Assembly (NCBI RefSeq): GCF_002210435.1
Contig: NZ_MZMV01000011.1
Location: 62,001-126,000, forward strand
Source of the DNA: Micromonospora wenchangensis
Lineage (GTDB): Bacteria; Actinomycetota; Actinomycetes; Mycobacteriales; Micromonosporaceae
Direction: 5' to 3'
DNA: 64,000 nucleotides
Below the pieces are notes generated by a model. The model was not told the DNA's origin. It did no database searches and was given only the letters and a program-made list of their open reading frames with translations. A program made the position numbers and the translations under genes. Below are positions 44,723 through 53,956 of this stretch, in pieces (position 1 is the stretch's first letter; each line of letters begins with the position of its first letter).

Positions 44723-45079
44723 CCGCCTTGCATAGCCGCAAACGTCGTACACCCAGTACCCCAGATACCTGGCCACGGCCTCGCGATTGGCGAGGTCCAG
44801 CGATAGCCACTCCCGTGCTGCCCGGACCCTCTCAGCTCTGGCCTGCTCATGCTCGTCAGGCTTGAGTTCCACCCGGTCGGTAAGTTCGCCCCAGATGAAG
44901 TGCACGGAGCCGGCCGCATCCACTTCGATCGACGTATGCGCGGACACCCCGTGGATGCTCAGCGCTGCCTCGTAAGGATCCTCCGCGGTGATGACGCTCT
45001 CGGCCAGTGCGGTGACCTCCCGCAGGTAGGCAACCTCGGCGTCATCCTGCCTGGGCCCCTCATGCCCTGAGGATTGCAT
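44693..45079 (-). CDS. hypothetical protein, 3' end replaced by an IS relic
   Basis: 128 residues. A coherent part (VAYLREVTALAESVITAEDPYEAALSIHG, HFIWGELTDRVELKPDEHEQARAERVRAAREWLS) is alpha/beta and acidic. After YWVYDVCGY it changes to ARRAGPRALPRC, which is read from the transposase relic. I do not recognise the family. The protein is probably truncated and nonfunctional. Confidence 0.5.
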   Translation of the reverse strand: MQSSGHEGPRQDDAEVAYLREVTALAESVITAEDPYEAALSIHGVSAHTSIEVDAAGSVHFIWGELTDRVELKPDEHEQARAERVRAAREWLSLDLANREAVARYLGYWVYDVCGYARRAGPRALPRC

Positions 45080-45149
45080 CCGGCTGCGAACCCCGCTCGG
45101 ATCTGCGAGACGTCTCTTACGGACACGGTCGAGTTGGTCGCCATGGTCG

Positions 45150-45270
45150 CCACGGGGAGGAGCGGGAAGGGATCTGGGCCGCGCAGAAGGTTGCGTTCCC
45201 GGGTTTCGCCGACTACGAGCGGAAGACCGGCCGCGAGATCCCTGTCGTGGTGCTGGAACCCGCGCCGTAG
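45150..45270 (+). pseudogene. F420-dependent nitroreductase (DDN) C-terminal fragment
   Basis: The last 35-40 codons of a deazaflavin-dependent nitroreductase: EEREGIWAAQKVAFPGFADYE then RKTGREIPVVVLEPAP and a TAG at 45268. The rest of the gene is not present upstream. Confidence 0.6.
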
Positions 45271-45380
45271 GTGGGGGCCAGCTTCGCTCCTGTCGTGGAC
45301 CGCGCGTCGCAGATCATCGGCAGTTGGGGCGGGTAGCGTCAGCGGGAGGATGCTTGATCGATAGGACGGGGGTGCGGTCC

Positions 45381-45821
45381 ATGGCACATGTGCGACGCTT
45401 CGACCACGTCGGTATCACGGTGGCGGATCTTGATGTCGTGACGGCCTTCTTCGTGGCGCTTGGCCTGGAGGTCGAGGGGAGGGCGTTCGTCGAGGGGGAG
45501 TTCCTGGAGACGGTGTGCGGCATTCCCGACTCCCGTACCGAGATCGTCATGCTGAGGTCACCCGACGGCGGTGCCCGTCTGGAGCTGGCGAGATTCGTCC
45601 GGCCGGATGCCGTGCCGGGCTCGCCGGCGGCCATGGCCAACGAGTTGGGGTTGCGTAACGTGTCGTTCGAGGTCGACGACGTGCGGGCCGTCGTCGACTG
45701 GGCTGCGGGCGAGGGTTACGGACTGGTCGGTGGCATCGGCGAGTATGAGGGTGCGTGGCGGATGGCCTACGTCCGGGGGCCGGAGGGGATCGTCGTCTCG
45801 CTGGCCGAGCGGATCGGCTGA
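45381..45821 (+). CDS. VOC-family (glyoxalase/bleomycin-resistance fold) protein
   Basis: 146 residues with two beta-alpha-beta-beta-beta units. FDHVGITVADLDVVTAFFVALGL opens the first; LRNVSFEVDDVRAVVDWAAGEGYGLVGGIG opens the second; YVRGPEGIVVSLAERI ends it. His and Glu positions for metal are present in part (H10, E end of the first unit, E in PEG). Function cannot be set: such proteins include dioxygenases, epimerases and drug binders. ATG 45381 follows a purine-rich GGACGGGGG. Confidence 0.85.
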   Translation: MAHVRRFDHVGITVADLDVVTAFFVALGLEVEGRAFVEGEFLETVCGIPDSRTEIVMLRSPDGGARLELARFVRPDAVPGSPAAMANELGLRNVSFEVDDVRAVVDWAAGEGYGLVGGIGEYEGAWRMAYVRGPEGIVVSLAERIG

Positions 45822-45893
45822 GCCGCGCGACGCCCGGATCCGCGGTGTGCCGCGTGCCGTCATTGCGGGCGATTGGGCGGCTCTTCGGGTTGG

Positions 45894-46535
45894 TCAGGTG
45901 GTTGGCTTGTTGTGTTTGCGGATGAGTTCGGGTAGTTCGGTGAGTGAGTCGAGGTGGAACAGGCCGCGGTCGCTGATCGCTGTGTCGTTGAGGATGTGTG
46001 CCCAGGGGCCCCGGCGGATGAGTGCGGTGGGGATTCCTGCTTCTTGCGCTGGTCGGATGTCGTTGTCGAGGCGGTCTCCGACGTAGAGCACCTGGTCGGC
46101 GCGGCAGCCGGCTTCGGTCTACCCGGTCGAAGAAGGCAAGGCACGGTTTCTCCACGCCCCAGCTGTCCGAGGTGCCGATGACGTCCACCGGTAGGTTCAG
46201 GGCGCGGAGGATGGCTTCTGCGCGTGCTGTCTGGTCACCGGCGAGGCCGACGTGGAGTCCTGCGGGGGGTAGCGCGATCAGGCAGGGGCGGAAGTCGGGG
46301 TTGAGGTCGTCTTCGGTGATTGATTCGGTTGTCCTGCTGTGGTGCGGCGTTGCCGTTCCTGGGTCAGGTTGAATCCCGGTCGGAAGACCTGGAAGGTTTC
46401 CCGGTAGTCGGAGCCGCGGGCGATGGCTGCGCCGAAGACGGCGGAGAACGTGTGGCGTGGTACGCCGAACCATTCTGCCCAGGTGCCGTACTCGCGGGAC
46501 TCGTCAACGATGGTCCCGCCCACATCAAAGAACAT
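45894..46535 (-). pseudogene. HAD-superfamily hydrolase, broken by two frameshifts
   Basis: Three minus-strand pieces in different frames make one HAD protein. From ATG 46535: MFFDVGGTIVDESREYGTWAE to GFNLTQERQRR. Then to about 46110: DFRPCLIALPPAGLHVGLAGDQ and IGTSDSWGVEKPCLAFFDRV. Then EAGCRADQVLYVGDRLDNDI to the stop at 45894. Breaks lie near 46350 and near 46115, where one extra base in GTAGACCGAAGCC explains the second. The catalytic DxGGT and GDRxxND blocks survive, so decay is recent. Confidence 0.75.
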
Positions 46536-46562
46536 GCTGGCGATCACCTGGCGGATTGTGCC

Positions 46563-46874
46563 GTGAAGGCGATCTACCCTGACGACCGCGACGGCGACCG
46601 AGAGGGGGATCCCGAGGCTGTGCCCGGTCTGCGCCCCGAGACCACAGGGTCGGCCGACGCCACGTCCCACACGCTTGAGGTCGATGGAGAGACCTTCGTT
46701 CTCCGCTCGAACGCGTTCGGTGGCACCGCCTACACGTGGCTCAGCGGGCCGAACCCCGGCTACGGCTTCGGCGTCAGCCCGACGGCGAACCTGTCGCTTG
46801 ACGAGCACACCACGAACATCCGTGACTTACTGGACACCATCGACGCCGGCAGCGGATACATCGAAGACGACTGA
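46563..46874 (+). CDS. conserved hypothetical protein
   Basis: 103 residues if it starts at GTG 46563. The C-terminal 70 residues look like a real domain: SHTLEVDGETFVLRSNAFGG, TAYTWLSGPNPGYGFGVSPT, HTTNIRDLLDTIDAGSGYIEDD. The first 30 residues have poor coding character, so the true start may be later or lost. Function unknown; similar short proteins occur in many actinomycetes. Confidence 0.5.
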   Translation: MKAIYPDDRDGDREGDPEAVPGLRPETTGSADATSHTLEVDGETFVLRSNAFGGTAYTWLSGPNPGYGFGVSPTANLSLDEHTTNIRDLLDTIDAGSGYIEDD

Positions 46875-47080
46875 GCATCAGGATCGTCCGACGTTCCGGG
46901 CCCGCCGGGCAGGCGTGTCGGGTTCGTCCTCCGTGCCGGGCCCGGGGTACCACTTGCGTGGTGCGGCGCACGATCGGCGGCAGTTCGCGATACTCCGCCT
47001 CGACATCACCGCGCCGGTGCGACGGTGCGGCTGTGCTGGTGCGATCCTATGATCAGCGAGATCGTGAAGGGTGGGGGCCG

Positions 47081-47674
47081 ATGCGGGTCGCGATCTCCGG
47101 GACGCACGGAATCGGAAAGACCACTCTTGCCGACGCGTTGTGTGCGCGTCTGCCGGGTCACGTCATGGTCGACGAGCCGTACTACCTCCTGGAAGAGCAG
47201 GGGTACGAGTTCGACTTTCCGCCGTCACGGGAGGACTACCGGGCGATGTTGGCCTGCTCGGTGCGGAGCCTGCGGTCGCCGCCACCCTCCAGGGCCGTCT
47301 TCGACCGCACACCACTGGACTACCTCGCCTACCTGGCCGCGAACGGAGCAGACCCGGCGCAGGAGGCTGACGCCTCCATGTTGCGTCCCGCGTTCGCGAC
47401 GCTCGATCTACTGGTTATCGCGGTGATCACGCCGGAGACTGAACGAGTCCTGCCCGCCGCGGAGCTGTCCGGGCTCCGCTCGCGCATGAACGACGCGCTC
47501 CTGGAACTCGTCTACGACGACCCCCTCGATGCTTGGAATGACACTCCTGTCCTGGAGTTGAGTGGACCGCTCGACAACCGGCTGGAGGCGATCCTCGACG
47601 TCCTGAAACCAGCATCAGCGGGCCCAGGTGCGGGCCCGACCGAATCCGGGGCTGAAGAGCCACGGCAAGGGTGA
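47081..47674 (+). CDS. small P-loop ATPase/kinase-like protein
   Basis: 197 residues. Walker A is AISGTHGIGKTTLADAL at 4-20. The fold is nucleoside-kinase-like with a DR-P block (AVFDRTPLDYLAYL) and a C-terminal lid-like part. It resembles adenylate or deoxynucleoside kinase relatives annotated as AAA family, with no specific substrate evident. ATG 47081 has AAGGGTGGGGG upstream. A Pro/Gly/Glu tail ends it. Probably cargo of the element. Confidence 0.75.
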   Translation: MRVAISGTHGIGKTTLADALCARLPGHVMVDEPYYLLEEQGYEFDFPPSREDYRAMLACSVRSLRSPPPSRAVFDRTPLDYLAYLAANGADPAQEADASMLRPAFATLDLLVIAVITPETERVLPAAELSGLRSRMNDALLELVYDDPLDAWNDTPVLELSGPLDNRLEAILDVLKPASAGPGAGPTESGAEEPRQG

Positions 47675-47796
47675 CGACGCGTCACTGCGCCGCACCAGGT
47701 ACCACCGGAGCGATGCCCTGTATCGCACTCCACCCGGGAGATCCCGATGTGGTCAGGGTGCTGGGGGCCGGTCCGAGTGCTACGGAGGCTTGACGC

Positions 47797-48807
47797 TCAG
47801 CGGGGCACGATGCGGCGGATCGCTGCGATCTGGTTGGCCCAGCCGTTCAGTGTCACGAGCTTGACGACATCACCGCTACTCGGCGCGTGGATGATGAGTC
47901 CGCTGCCGAGATACATGCCGATGTGGCGGGGTGTGGTTCGGGTGCCCTGGCTGCCGGGGATGAGGATCAGGTCGCCGGGGTGGAGTTGCGTCGGGTCGGT
48001 GACGGGGGTGCCGGCGTGGATCTGATCTTGGGTGGTGCGGGGGATGGTGATGCCGGCCGTCCGGTACGCGGCCTGCATGAGGGATGAGCAGTCGCACTGC
48101 CTGGCAGGGTCGCCGGAGTGCGGGGCGGTACAGGAACCGCCGAAGTGGTATGGGGTGCCGAGTTGGCCGACGGCCCAGGTTATGGCGGTCGCGACGGCCG
48201 GCGGAGTGTCGGCCGGCACCCTGAAGCCGTCCGGTATGGCAGTAGGTGTGGCGGCACAGTCGGTCAGTGTGCCGGTGAGGCGTTGAACCAGGTGGGAGGC
48301 GTCGTCGGCCCACTTGGTGTAGGCGTCAGGGAAGGCGGAGATCTGTACTGCTTGTGCGGCCTGGGTCAGTGGCATCGTTTCCCAGCTGGGAACGGCGAGC
48401 AGTTTGTGGTAGAAGGCGTTGGCCTGGTAGGCGGGGTCGGCCAGTTGGGCTGCGCTGCCCCAGCCCTGGCTGGGGCGTTGCTGGAACACACCGATGGAGT
48501 CGTGGTCGTTGCGGTGGCCGAGGTGGGGCAGGTTCCGTAGTCCGGATTCCTGCAGTGCGGTGGCGACGGCGATGATCCAGCCTCGGCGGGGCACGCCCCT
48601 GGCCCGTCCGACGTCGATGATCGTGGTGGCGATGTCGAGCTGCTCGGTATCCCACGTGCCGGTGTTGGGCGGCTGGTCGGAGGGTGGATGGGGTGCGGAG
48701 GCGGTGTCGCAGGTGCCGGAGCGGGTGGTGGCCGACATGAGGGCCGCGGGGAGGCCGAGGCAGGCTACGACGACCACGGTGACAACTCCGATGATGACTT
48801 TGGTCAT
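47797..48807 (-). CDS. secreted transglycosylase-like + NlpC/P60 peptidoglycan hydrolase
   Basis: 336 residues. N-terminal membrane signal (about 4-25), then a lytic-transglycosylase-like domain (about 55-180; E87 in ATALQESGL, GVFQQRPSQGWG). An NlpC/P60 domain follows (about 200-336) with catalytic C240 in CDCSSLMQAAYR, histidine H295 in PRHIGMYLG and H307. Such two-domain enzymes (VirB1/TcpG-like) open the wall for conjugative transfer channels in Gram-positive bacteria. It fits the relaxase and coupling-protein genes further right. Confidence 0.9.
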   Translation of the reverse strand: MTKVIIGVVTVVVVACLGLPAALMSATTRSGTCDTASAPHPPSDQPPNTGTWDTEQLDIATTIIDVGRARGVPRRGWIIAVATALQESGLRNLPHLGHRNDHDSIGVFQQRPSQGWGSAAQLADPAYQANAFYHKLLAVPSWETMPLTQAAQAVQISAFPDAYTKWADDASHLVQRLTGTLTDCAATPTAIPDGFRVPADTPPAVATAITWAVGQLGTPYHFGGSCTAPHSGDPARQCDCSSLMQAAYRTAGITIPRTTQDQIHAGTPVTDPTQLHPGDLILIPGSQGTRTTPRHIGMYLGSGLIIHAPSSGDVVKLVTLNGWANQIAAIRRIVPR

Positions 48808-49398
48808 CGTGACGGCACGTCCTTTGCGTCGTGTGCGAACGGATGTTGCTGGTCAGGTGGGGGTTCCGGGCTGATGGACAGCGGCACCGAAGTCGCTCTC
48901 GTGGCTGCGTATCTCTTCCGCGTCGGGTGGTGAAGCACGAAAAGGACCGTGGGCCGCCCGGAACGGACGGCCCACCGTGGCGGTCAGGGTGTGGTGGCAG
49001 GTGGGATGAACAAGTGGCGGCGCAGCGGAGCGGGTTGTCGATGACACGGCTGGTGTGGGGATGGTCGGACCGGGGTGCGGCGTACGCCCAGTCCCAGGTG
49101 CCGTTGGACATGGCGGGGACGTGCCGGACGGTGTCGTGCTGGTCGAGGAACCAGACGCGGCTCCGAGGCTCCGCGAGGAGTGCCAAGGGGCTGGGTTGCC
49201 TAGGGATGGTGCAGGCGCAGTCCGACTCGCGGTAGGTGGTAGCTGGTGATGGATGTGCAGCGGCGGTCGCAGAGTCGCTGCCATGACGGCGCGTAGGCCA
49301 CGGCGGTGCTCCTGAGCGTGGGCCGGTGGGGTCGGCGCCATCGGAGGTCGGGGCCCGGGGCAGCAGCACCGATGGCCACTGCCCCGGGCTGTGGGTGG
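48808..49398 (-). other. intergenic stretch with a possible small minus-strand gene
   Basis: Between the NlpC/P60 and DUF932 genes. A minus-strand frame near 49190-49000 has good codon use (LLAEPRSRVWFLDQHDTVRH, then NGTWDWAYAAPRSDHP), perhaps from TTG 49186. The end is unclear because the frame continues without a stop into the next gene's leader. The rest shows nothing I can name. Confidence 0.3.
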
Positions 49399-50388
49399 TC
49401 AGACTGTGAGCAGGTCGAAGGCGGTGATCTTGAGGTCACCGACGTTGCCGGTGACGACCCGATTGGCGCGGGCGGTGTCGTTCTTGGCGGGCTGGTAGTG
49501 GTCGAGGTACTCGGTGATGGCCTGGTATCCGGCCCATCGGCTGCCGGTGATGGCTTTCTGGGTGTCGGCTTCGCGGATCAGGTACTTGAGGGTGCCGAGG
49601 CGCTGCTTGGCGTTTTTGCGGGTCTGCTCGGAGGCGTTGTCCTTGAGGGGCCACACCTGGCCGACGATCTGTTCGAACTCGCGCATGGTCAGCTCGGCTT
49701 GGAGCATCCGCTCGGCGGCCTTCTCGAAGGTGTCCATGTAGGTCCACATCAGGCCGATGGCCTCGCGGGCCTGGCTGATCTGTGAGGTGACGTTCGAGGT
49801 GTGCCGGAAGGTGTAGTGCCCGACGGTGTGTTGGAAGGCGGCGCGTTGGGTGTTGGCGCAGACCACCCGGATGGGGCTGGCGTCGACGCGCAGGGCGGCG
49901 GTGCCGTCGTGGGAGGTGGTGCCGATCAGGTAGAGGTCCAGTCGGTCGACGCCGGCGATGTGCATCGCGTCGGGGAGTTTCATGGTGACGAAGACGCTCT
50001 TGCCGCCGCGGAGGCTGCCGGCGGTTTCGAAGTGGGCGCCGCCGACCTGGTCGACGAGGCGGTCGAGCATCTCGGCGCACTGTTCGTTCTGGACCACGGT
50101 GTAGTCGGTGCCGACGATGCCCAGGTACTCGGTGGCTCCGGTGGCCGGGTTACGGCGGACGGTCATCCGTTTGTCGTCGGCGGGGACCTGCACCTCGACG
50201 CCGTCGATGAGGTCGATGCCGACGGTGCGGATGGTGCGTACGCCCCAGTCACCGAGGCGGGCGGCGGCCATGATCTCTTCGGCTTTCATGGTGTCCTGGG
50301 TGACGGTGCCCAGCTGATGCCAGGCGGATACGCGGGCGGACGCGAAGGCGGTTGTCCCGTCGGCGAACGTTTCCAGTTCGTGTGGCAC
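49399..50388 (-). CDS. DUF932 (phage/plasmid-like) protein
   Basis: 329 residues. ASARVSAWHQLGTVTQDTMKAEEIMAAARLGDW, GTDYTVVQNEQCAEMLDRLVD and PIRVVCANTQRAAFQHTVGHYTFRHT are the DUF932/TIGR03299 signature. Such proteins are common on plasmids, phages and integrative elements; their biochemical role is unsettled, with DNA-related functions proposed. ATG 50388 has AGGAGAACC upstream. Beside it are element-type genes of unknown function. Confidence 0.9.
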   Translation of the reverse strand: MPHELETFADGTTAFASARVSAWHQLGTVTQDTMKAEEIMAAARLGDWGVRTIRTVGIDLIDGVEVQVPADDKRMTVRRNPATGATEYLGIVGTDYTVVQNEQCAEMLDRLVDQVGGAHFETAGSLRGGKSVFVTMKLPDAMHIAGVDRLDLYLIGTTSHDGTAALRVDASPIRVVCANTQRAAFQHTVGHYTFRHTSNVTSQISQAREAIGLMWTYMDTFEKAAERMLQAELTMREFEQIVGQVWPLKDNASEQTRKNAKQRLGTLKYLIREADTQKAITGSRWAGYQAITEYLDHYQPAKNDTARANRVVTGNVGDLKITAFDLLTV

Positions 50389-50458
50389 AGGGGTTCTCCT
50401 GTCGATACGGGTGCGGGGGCCGGGCGTGTGGCTCGGCCCCCGCGGTGGTTGGCGATGG

Positions 50459-51727
50459 TCAGGACTGGTCGGGGGTGCCCGCGTCGGTGCCGGTCTCGGC
50501 GGGTGCCGGGTGGAGGAAGGTGAGCGGGTTGTCGGCGACCAGGAGGATGCGGCCCGCAGCGGCGGCCTTCGTGAGGTTGTTGCGGACGGCCCCGTTGCTG
50601 ACTGCCCGGTTGAGCTGCGCGGCGAGGGCGGTGGTGATGTCCTGCGGGGTCATCTGGCGGCCGGGGTGGGCGGCGAGGTAGTCGAGGGTCAGGCGTTCCA
50701 GTTCGCCGCGGCCGAACGGCTGGTTGCCGTCGGCGTTGACGGTGGTGTCACCGACCCGGGTCGTGGTGCTCGCCGCGCGGAGGGTGGGGCGGGTGGGTAG
50801 GACGACGATGTGGGTCTCGCCGTCGGGGGCGACGATGTGCAGGGTGCCGTCCGGGTGGATCAGCGGCTGTACTGCCGTCGTGGCGGTCGGTGCGGTGGCC
50901 AGTCCTCGGATGGCCTGGGAGCACAGCGGGCAGCGGGGCGGCTGCGGGTTCGGGTCGACCTCGCTGGCCTTGGTCGGTCCCGGGATCCACCGTGGCGGCA
51001 GGCCGGGTAGGCGTCGGGCGGCGTCGGCCTGCTCCATCGCGGTCAGCAGCCGGGTGGCCGTCGGGTGTCCGATGCCGCTTTCGGCGACGATCACGTCCAG
51101 GGTCGCGCCGATGTCGCCGTGGTCGGCCAGGACTGCCTTGATGGTCATGACCTTGCGGTCACCTGGGCGGGCAGGCGATACGGCGGCTGCCGGCTGTGCC
51201 GTGGCCTGCACGTCGGAGTTCGGCTCGGTGTCGTCGCCGCTGATGTGGGCCCCCTCCTCGTCGGGGACGGCCGGCCCGTTCGCGTCAGTGTCGTCGTCTC
51301 GGTCGGGCGGAGTGGTCCCTACCTCGGTGCCGTCGCGGTCGCTGCTGCCGTCGTCGGGGTTGCTCGCGATGTGGTCGGTCGACTCGCCGGTGTCCTCAGC
51401 CGGCTGGTCGGTCCGTTCCCCGGTTTCGGTGTCTGCGTTCTGGTTGACGGTGGTGTCGGCCCCGGTGGTGTGCGCGTCGGCGGGTTCGGTGTCCGGCGGC
51501 GCGGTGTCACCGGCGGCGGTGGGGAGGGTCCACCGGGTGGGGATGCCGTCGGTGTCGGTGTCCACCGCGATGATCAGGCCGGCGTCGGTCAGGGTCTTGA
51601 TTGCCTTGTCGGTGGTCGATCGGGCCTTGCCGGCCTTCTCGGCCAATTCGTGGATGTCGCCCTGGCCGAGTTCGGTCAGGGCGTCGAGGACGGCCTGCGT
51701 GGCAGGTGTCAGGGACAGGTCGTTCAT
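50459..51727 (-). CDS. two-headed winged-helix DNA-binding protein with acidic linker
   Basis: 422 residues. The N-terminal wHTH (about 5-65) reads ATQAVLDALTELGQGDIHELAEKAGKARSTTDKAIKTLTDAGLI. A long Asp/Thr-rich linker spans about 75-185, a second wHTH-like part lies at about 195-250 (TLDVIVAESGIGHPTATRLLTAMEQAD), then a Cys pair (RCPLCSQAI) and a third wHTH-like end (RLTLDYLAAHPGRQMTPQDITTALA). ATG 51727 has AGGAGGG 8 nt upstream. Possibly the partition or regulatory protein of the element; unproven. Confidence 0.75.
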   Translation of the reverse strand: MNDLSLTPATQAVLDALTELGQGDIHELAEKAGKARSTTDKAIKTLTDAGLIIAVDTDTDGIPTRWTLPTAAGDTAPPDTEPADAHTTGADTTVNQNADTETGERTDQPAEDTGESTDHIASNPDDGSSDRDGTEVGTTPPDRDDDTDANGPAVPDEEGAHISGDDTEPNSDVQATAQPAAAVSPARPGDRKVMTIKAVLADHGDIGATLDVIVAESGIGHPTATRLLTAMEQADAARRLPGLPPRWIPGPTKASEVDPNPQPPRCPLCSQAIRGLATAPTATTAVQPLIHPDGTLHIVAPDGETHIVVLPTRPTLRAASTTTRVGDTTVNADGNQPFGRGELERLTLDYLAAHPGRQMTPQDITTALAAQLNRAVSNGAVRNNLTKAAAAGRILLVADNPLTFLHPAPAETGTDAGTPDQS

Positions 51728-51869
51728 CAGGGTTTCCCTCCTGGGGTGAGAGCCGTCCGACCCGGTGTCGGACGGCGGTGTGTCGGGGTTGTGGGCAGCG
51801 GCGAGCACGGGCCCGCGCTGCCGTGCGGTGGTGCTCGACCCGACGGGTGGCATGGGCTCGTCGGCGACG

Positions 51870-52445
51870 TCAGTGGCCGGTGCTGGTGCGCAGGATGTAG
51901 AGGCGTCCGTTGGTCGGGTCGCGGTAGATACCGGCGTCGGGGTGGGCGAGTCGCAGCGGCTCGACGCTGCCGGACGGTCGCAGCCGGGCGTCGCAGCTAC
52001 CGACGGTGATGTGGGTGGCGTGGCCGGCGAGGTGCAGCCGGCGGCAGGAGTCGGTATGGGGCAGGACGACCAGGACGGTGTCGCCGGGGTTGACGTAGCG
52101 CCGCTGCACCACCCTGCCCTCGTGGGTCTGCGCGTGGACGGTCCGTGTGGTGTCGGCGATGAGGGTGTCGACGCGGTCGCGGGCCTGCCGGTACTCGCGG
52201 CCCAGGTCGGTGATGGTCTGCACGACGCCGGTGACCGTGGCGGTGAGATCGGTCAGGTCGTCGGTGTTGATGAGCCGGGTGCGGAGCTGGTCGGCGGCGA
52301 GGAGCAGTTCGGTGCGTAGGTGCCGCAGGGTGGCGGCGGCGTCGGGGAGGTGCGCGGCGGCGGGGATCGGGTCGGTGGCGTGCTGGTCGAGGGTGCGGCC
52401 GGTCGTGAGGGTGATCCACCGGTTGACCGGGTCGAGGTGCGGCAT
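51870..52445 (-). CDS. hypothetical element protein
   Basis: 191 residues starting MPHLDPVNRWITLTTGRTLDQ. A helical coiled-coil-like part (LRHLRTELLLAADQLRTRLINTDDLTDLTATVTGVVQTITDLGREYRQARDRVDTLI, about 40-105) is followed by a beta-rich part (YVNPGDTVLVVLPH, LYILRTSTGH). No family recognised. It lies 14 nt after the next upstream gene on the minus strand and likely belongs to the same unit. Confidence 0.6.
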   Translation of the reverse strand: MPHLDPVNRWITLTTGRTLDQHATDPIPAAAHLPDAAATLRHLRTELLLAADQLRTRLINTDDLTDLTATVTGVVQTITDLGREYRQARDRVDTLIADTTRTVHAQTHEGRVVQRRYVNPGDTVLVVLPHTDSCRRLHLAGHATHITVGSCDARLRPSGSVEPLRLAHPDAGIYRDPTNGRLYILRTSTGH

Positions 52446-52459
52446 CAGGTGTCCCGGGG

Positions 52460-53200
52460 TCAGCTGGTGAGGTGGGCGAGTTCGGTGGGGGTGAGCTGTG
52501 CGGGGGTGCGGTTGCGCCACGCGTCGGAGTGGCGCAGCTGCCACCAGCGCAGCAGCGCCCGGCAGGCGGTGGGGAGGTCGTCGCAGTCGGGCAGCGGGTA
52601 CGCCATCGGGCCGTGGCGGTGGCGGGGGTCGGTGTATGCGGTCGGTGTCCACCCCTGGTCGGTGTCGGTGACCTCCCCGACGATGCGGTTGGCGTACGGG
52701 ATGTCGAAGGCGGTGGCGGCTTCGGCGTCGGGCATCACCAGCCAGGTGCGGTCGGGGTGGCGGCGCAGCGTGGCGACACCCTGCGCGGGGTCGCCGGGGT
52801 GCAGCAGCAGGTGCCGTTCGTTGGTGCCGCTGATCGGCCGGTGGCTGCGCCAGGCGCGGTAGCAGGCGGTGAGCAGGGTGCCGAGGAGGCGGTGGCGTTC
52901 ACGGGCGGTGAGGACGTCGGTGAGGGTGTGCGGGTAGCCGGTCAGGGGTCCGTCGGCGTGGGAGGTGAGCCGGTGTCGGGTGGTGTCGGCGAGCGCACCG
53001 AGCCGGGTGAGGGTCTGGTCGAGGGTGGTGGTGCTGTCGGTGAAGTCGCGGGCGGTGCGGTGTAGGAGGCGGGCGAGGTCGCCGAGTGGGTCGAGGGTGG
53101 CGGTGTCGTGTCGCCACAGGTGTTCGGGTAGGACGTCGTTGGTGTCGGCGGCGATACGTCGCAGCGCGGGATCGGTCAGGAACACCGGGGTCTCCTTCAC
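52460..53200 (-). CDS. hypothetical element protein
   Basis: 246 residues, mostly helical, starting MKETPVFLTDPALRRIAADTND. The middle (TARERHRLLGTLLTACYRAWRSHR) is basic, and the end contains ALLRWWQLRHSDAWRNRTPAQLTP. No family recognised. The ATG has AAGGAGAC directly upstream (on the minus strand). Tandem position with the genes at 51870 and 53267 suggests a conserved module of actinobacterial integrative elements. Confidence 0.6.
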   Translation of the reverse strand: MKETPVFLTDPALRRIAADTNDVLPEHLWRHDTATLDPLGDLARLLHRTARDFTDSTTTLDQTLTRLGALADTTRHRLTSHADGPLTGYPHTLTDVLTARERHRLLGTLLTACYRAWRSHRPISGTNERHLLLHPGDPAQGVATLRRHPDRTWLVMPDAEAATAFDIPYANRIVGEVTDTDQGWTPTAYTDPRHRHGPMAYPLPDCDDLPTACRALLRWWQLRHSDAWRNRTPAQLTPTELAHLTS

Positions 53201-53266
53201 AGACGGGATGGCGAAGGCCGGTCACCGCGTGGGGCGGTGGCCAGCCTTCGGGGGGTGTGTGGGGGT

Positions 53267-53956
53267 TCAGGCGGTGGCGATGGCGCACAGCCGGGCGTCG
53301 GGGCGTAGGGCGCGCAGGTAGGCGCAGGCTTCGTTGAGGAAGCGGAACCGGTCGGCGACGGAGTCGGTGGCGGGGGTGAGGAGGCGGCCGTCGGTGGTGA
53401 TCAGGGCGTCGCCGATGAGTGCGATGCGCCAGTGCAGGCCGGCGTAGGTCGCTTCCCCTGCCTGGTAGAGGGACAGCTCGTAGGGGTCGAAGGTGTGGGC
53501 GAGCATCGCCAGGACGCGGGGTTGCAGCTCGAAGCGGCGGCGGGCCTCGTAGAGGGTGACGGTGCTCGGAGCGATGTGGTGTTGGGCGAGGAAGTCCTCG
53601 AAGGGACGGGCCGGTTTGGTGGTGGCGCCGATGTGGGTGTTCCAGGCCCGCCAGCGCAGCGCGGCGTCGTGGGCGGCGCGGGCGGCGGTGCCGGTCAGGT
53701 CCAGGCGGCTCTTGCGGCCTCCGGCGGCGAGGGTGACCGCGCCGCACCGTCGGGCGGCGTCGAGCAGCCAGTAGCCGAAGAACCGGGTCAGCCAACCGAT
53801 CAGCGGGCGGTGGCGGACCCGGTAGCGGCGGATGGGGGTGCCGTTGATGTGGAGCAGGTCGTGGACCTTCTCCGAGGCGGCGAACCAGTCGGCGTTCACG
53901 CCGGGGGTGAAGCAGACGGTGATCACGTGGCCGGTGGGGGGAGTGGGGGTGGGCAT
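53267..53956 (-). CDS. hypothetical element protein
   Basis: 229 residues from ATG 53956 (GAAGGGAG upstream). VITVCFTPGVNADWFAASEKVHDLLHINGTPIRRYRVRHRPLIGWLTRFFGYWLLDAARRCGAV forms one domain. The rest is helical, with a stretch of RALRPDARLCAIATA at the end. No catalytic motif is evident and no family is recognised. First gene of the 54.0-51.9 kb minus-strand run. Confidence 0.6.
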   Translation of the reverse strand: MPTPTPPTGHVITVCFTPGVNADWFAASEKVHDLLHINGTPIRRYRVRHRPLIGWLTRFFGYWLLDAARRCGAVTLAAGGRKSRLDLTGTAARAAHDAALRWRAWNTHIGATTKPARPFEDFLAQHHIAPSTVTLYEARRRFELQPRVLAMLAHTFDPYELSLYQAGEATYAGLHWRIALIGDALITTDGRLLTPATDSVADRFRFLNEACAYLRALRPDARLCAIATA

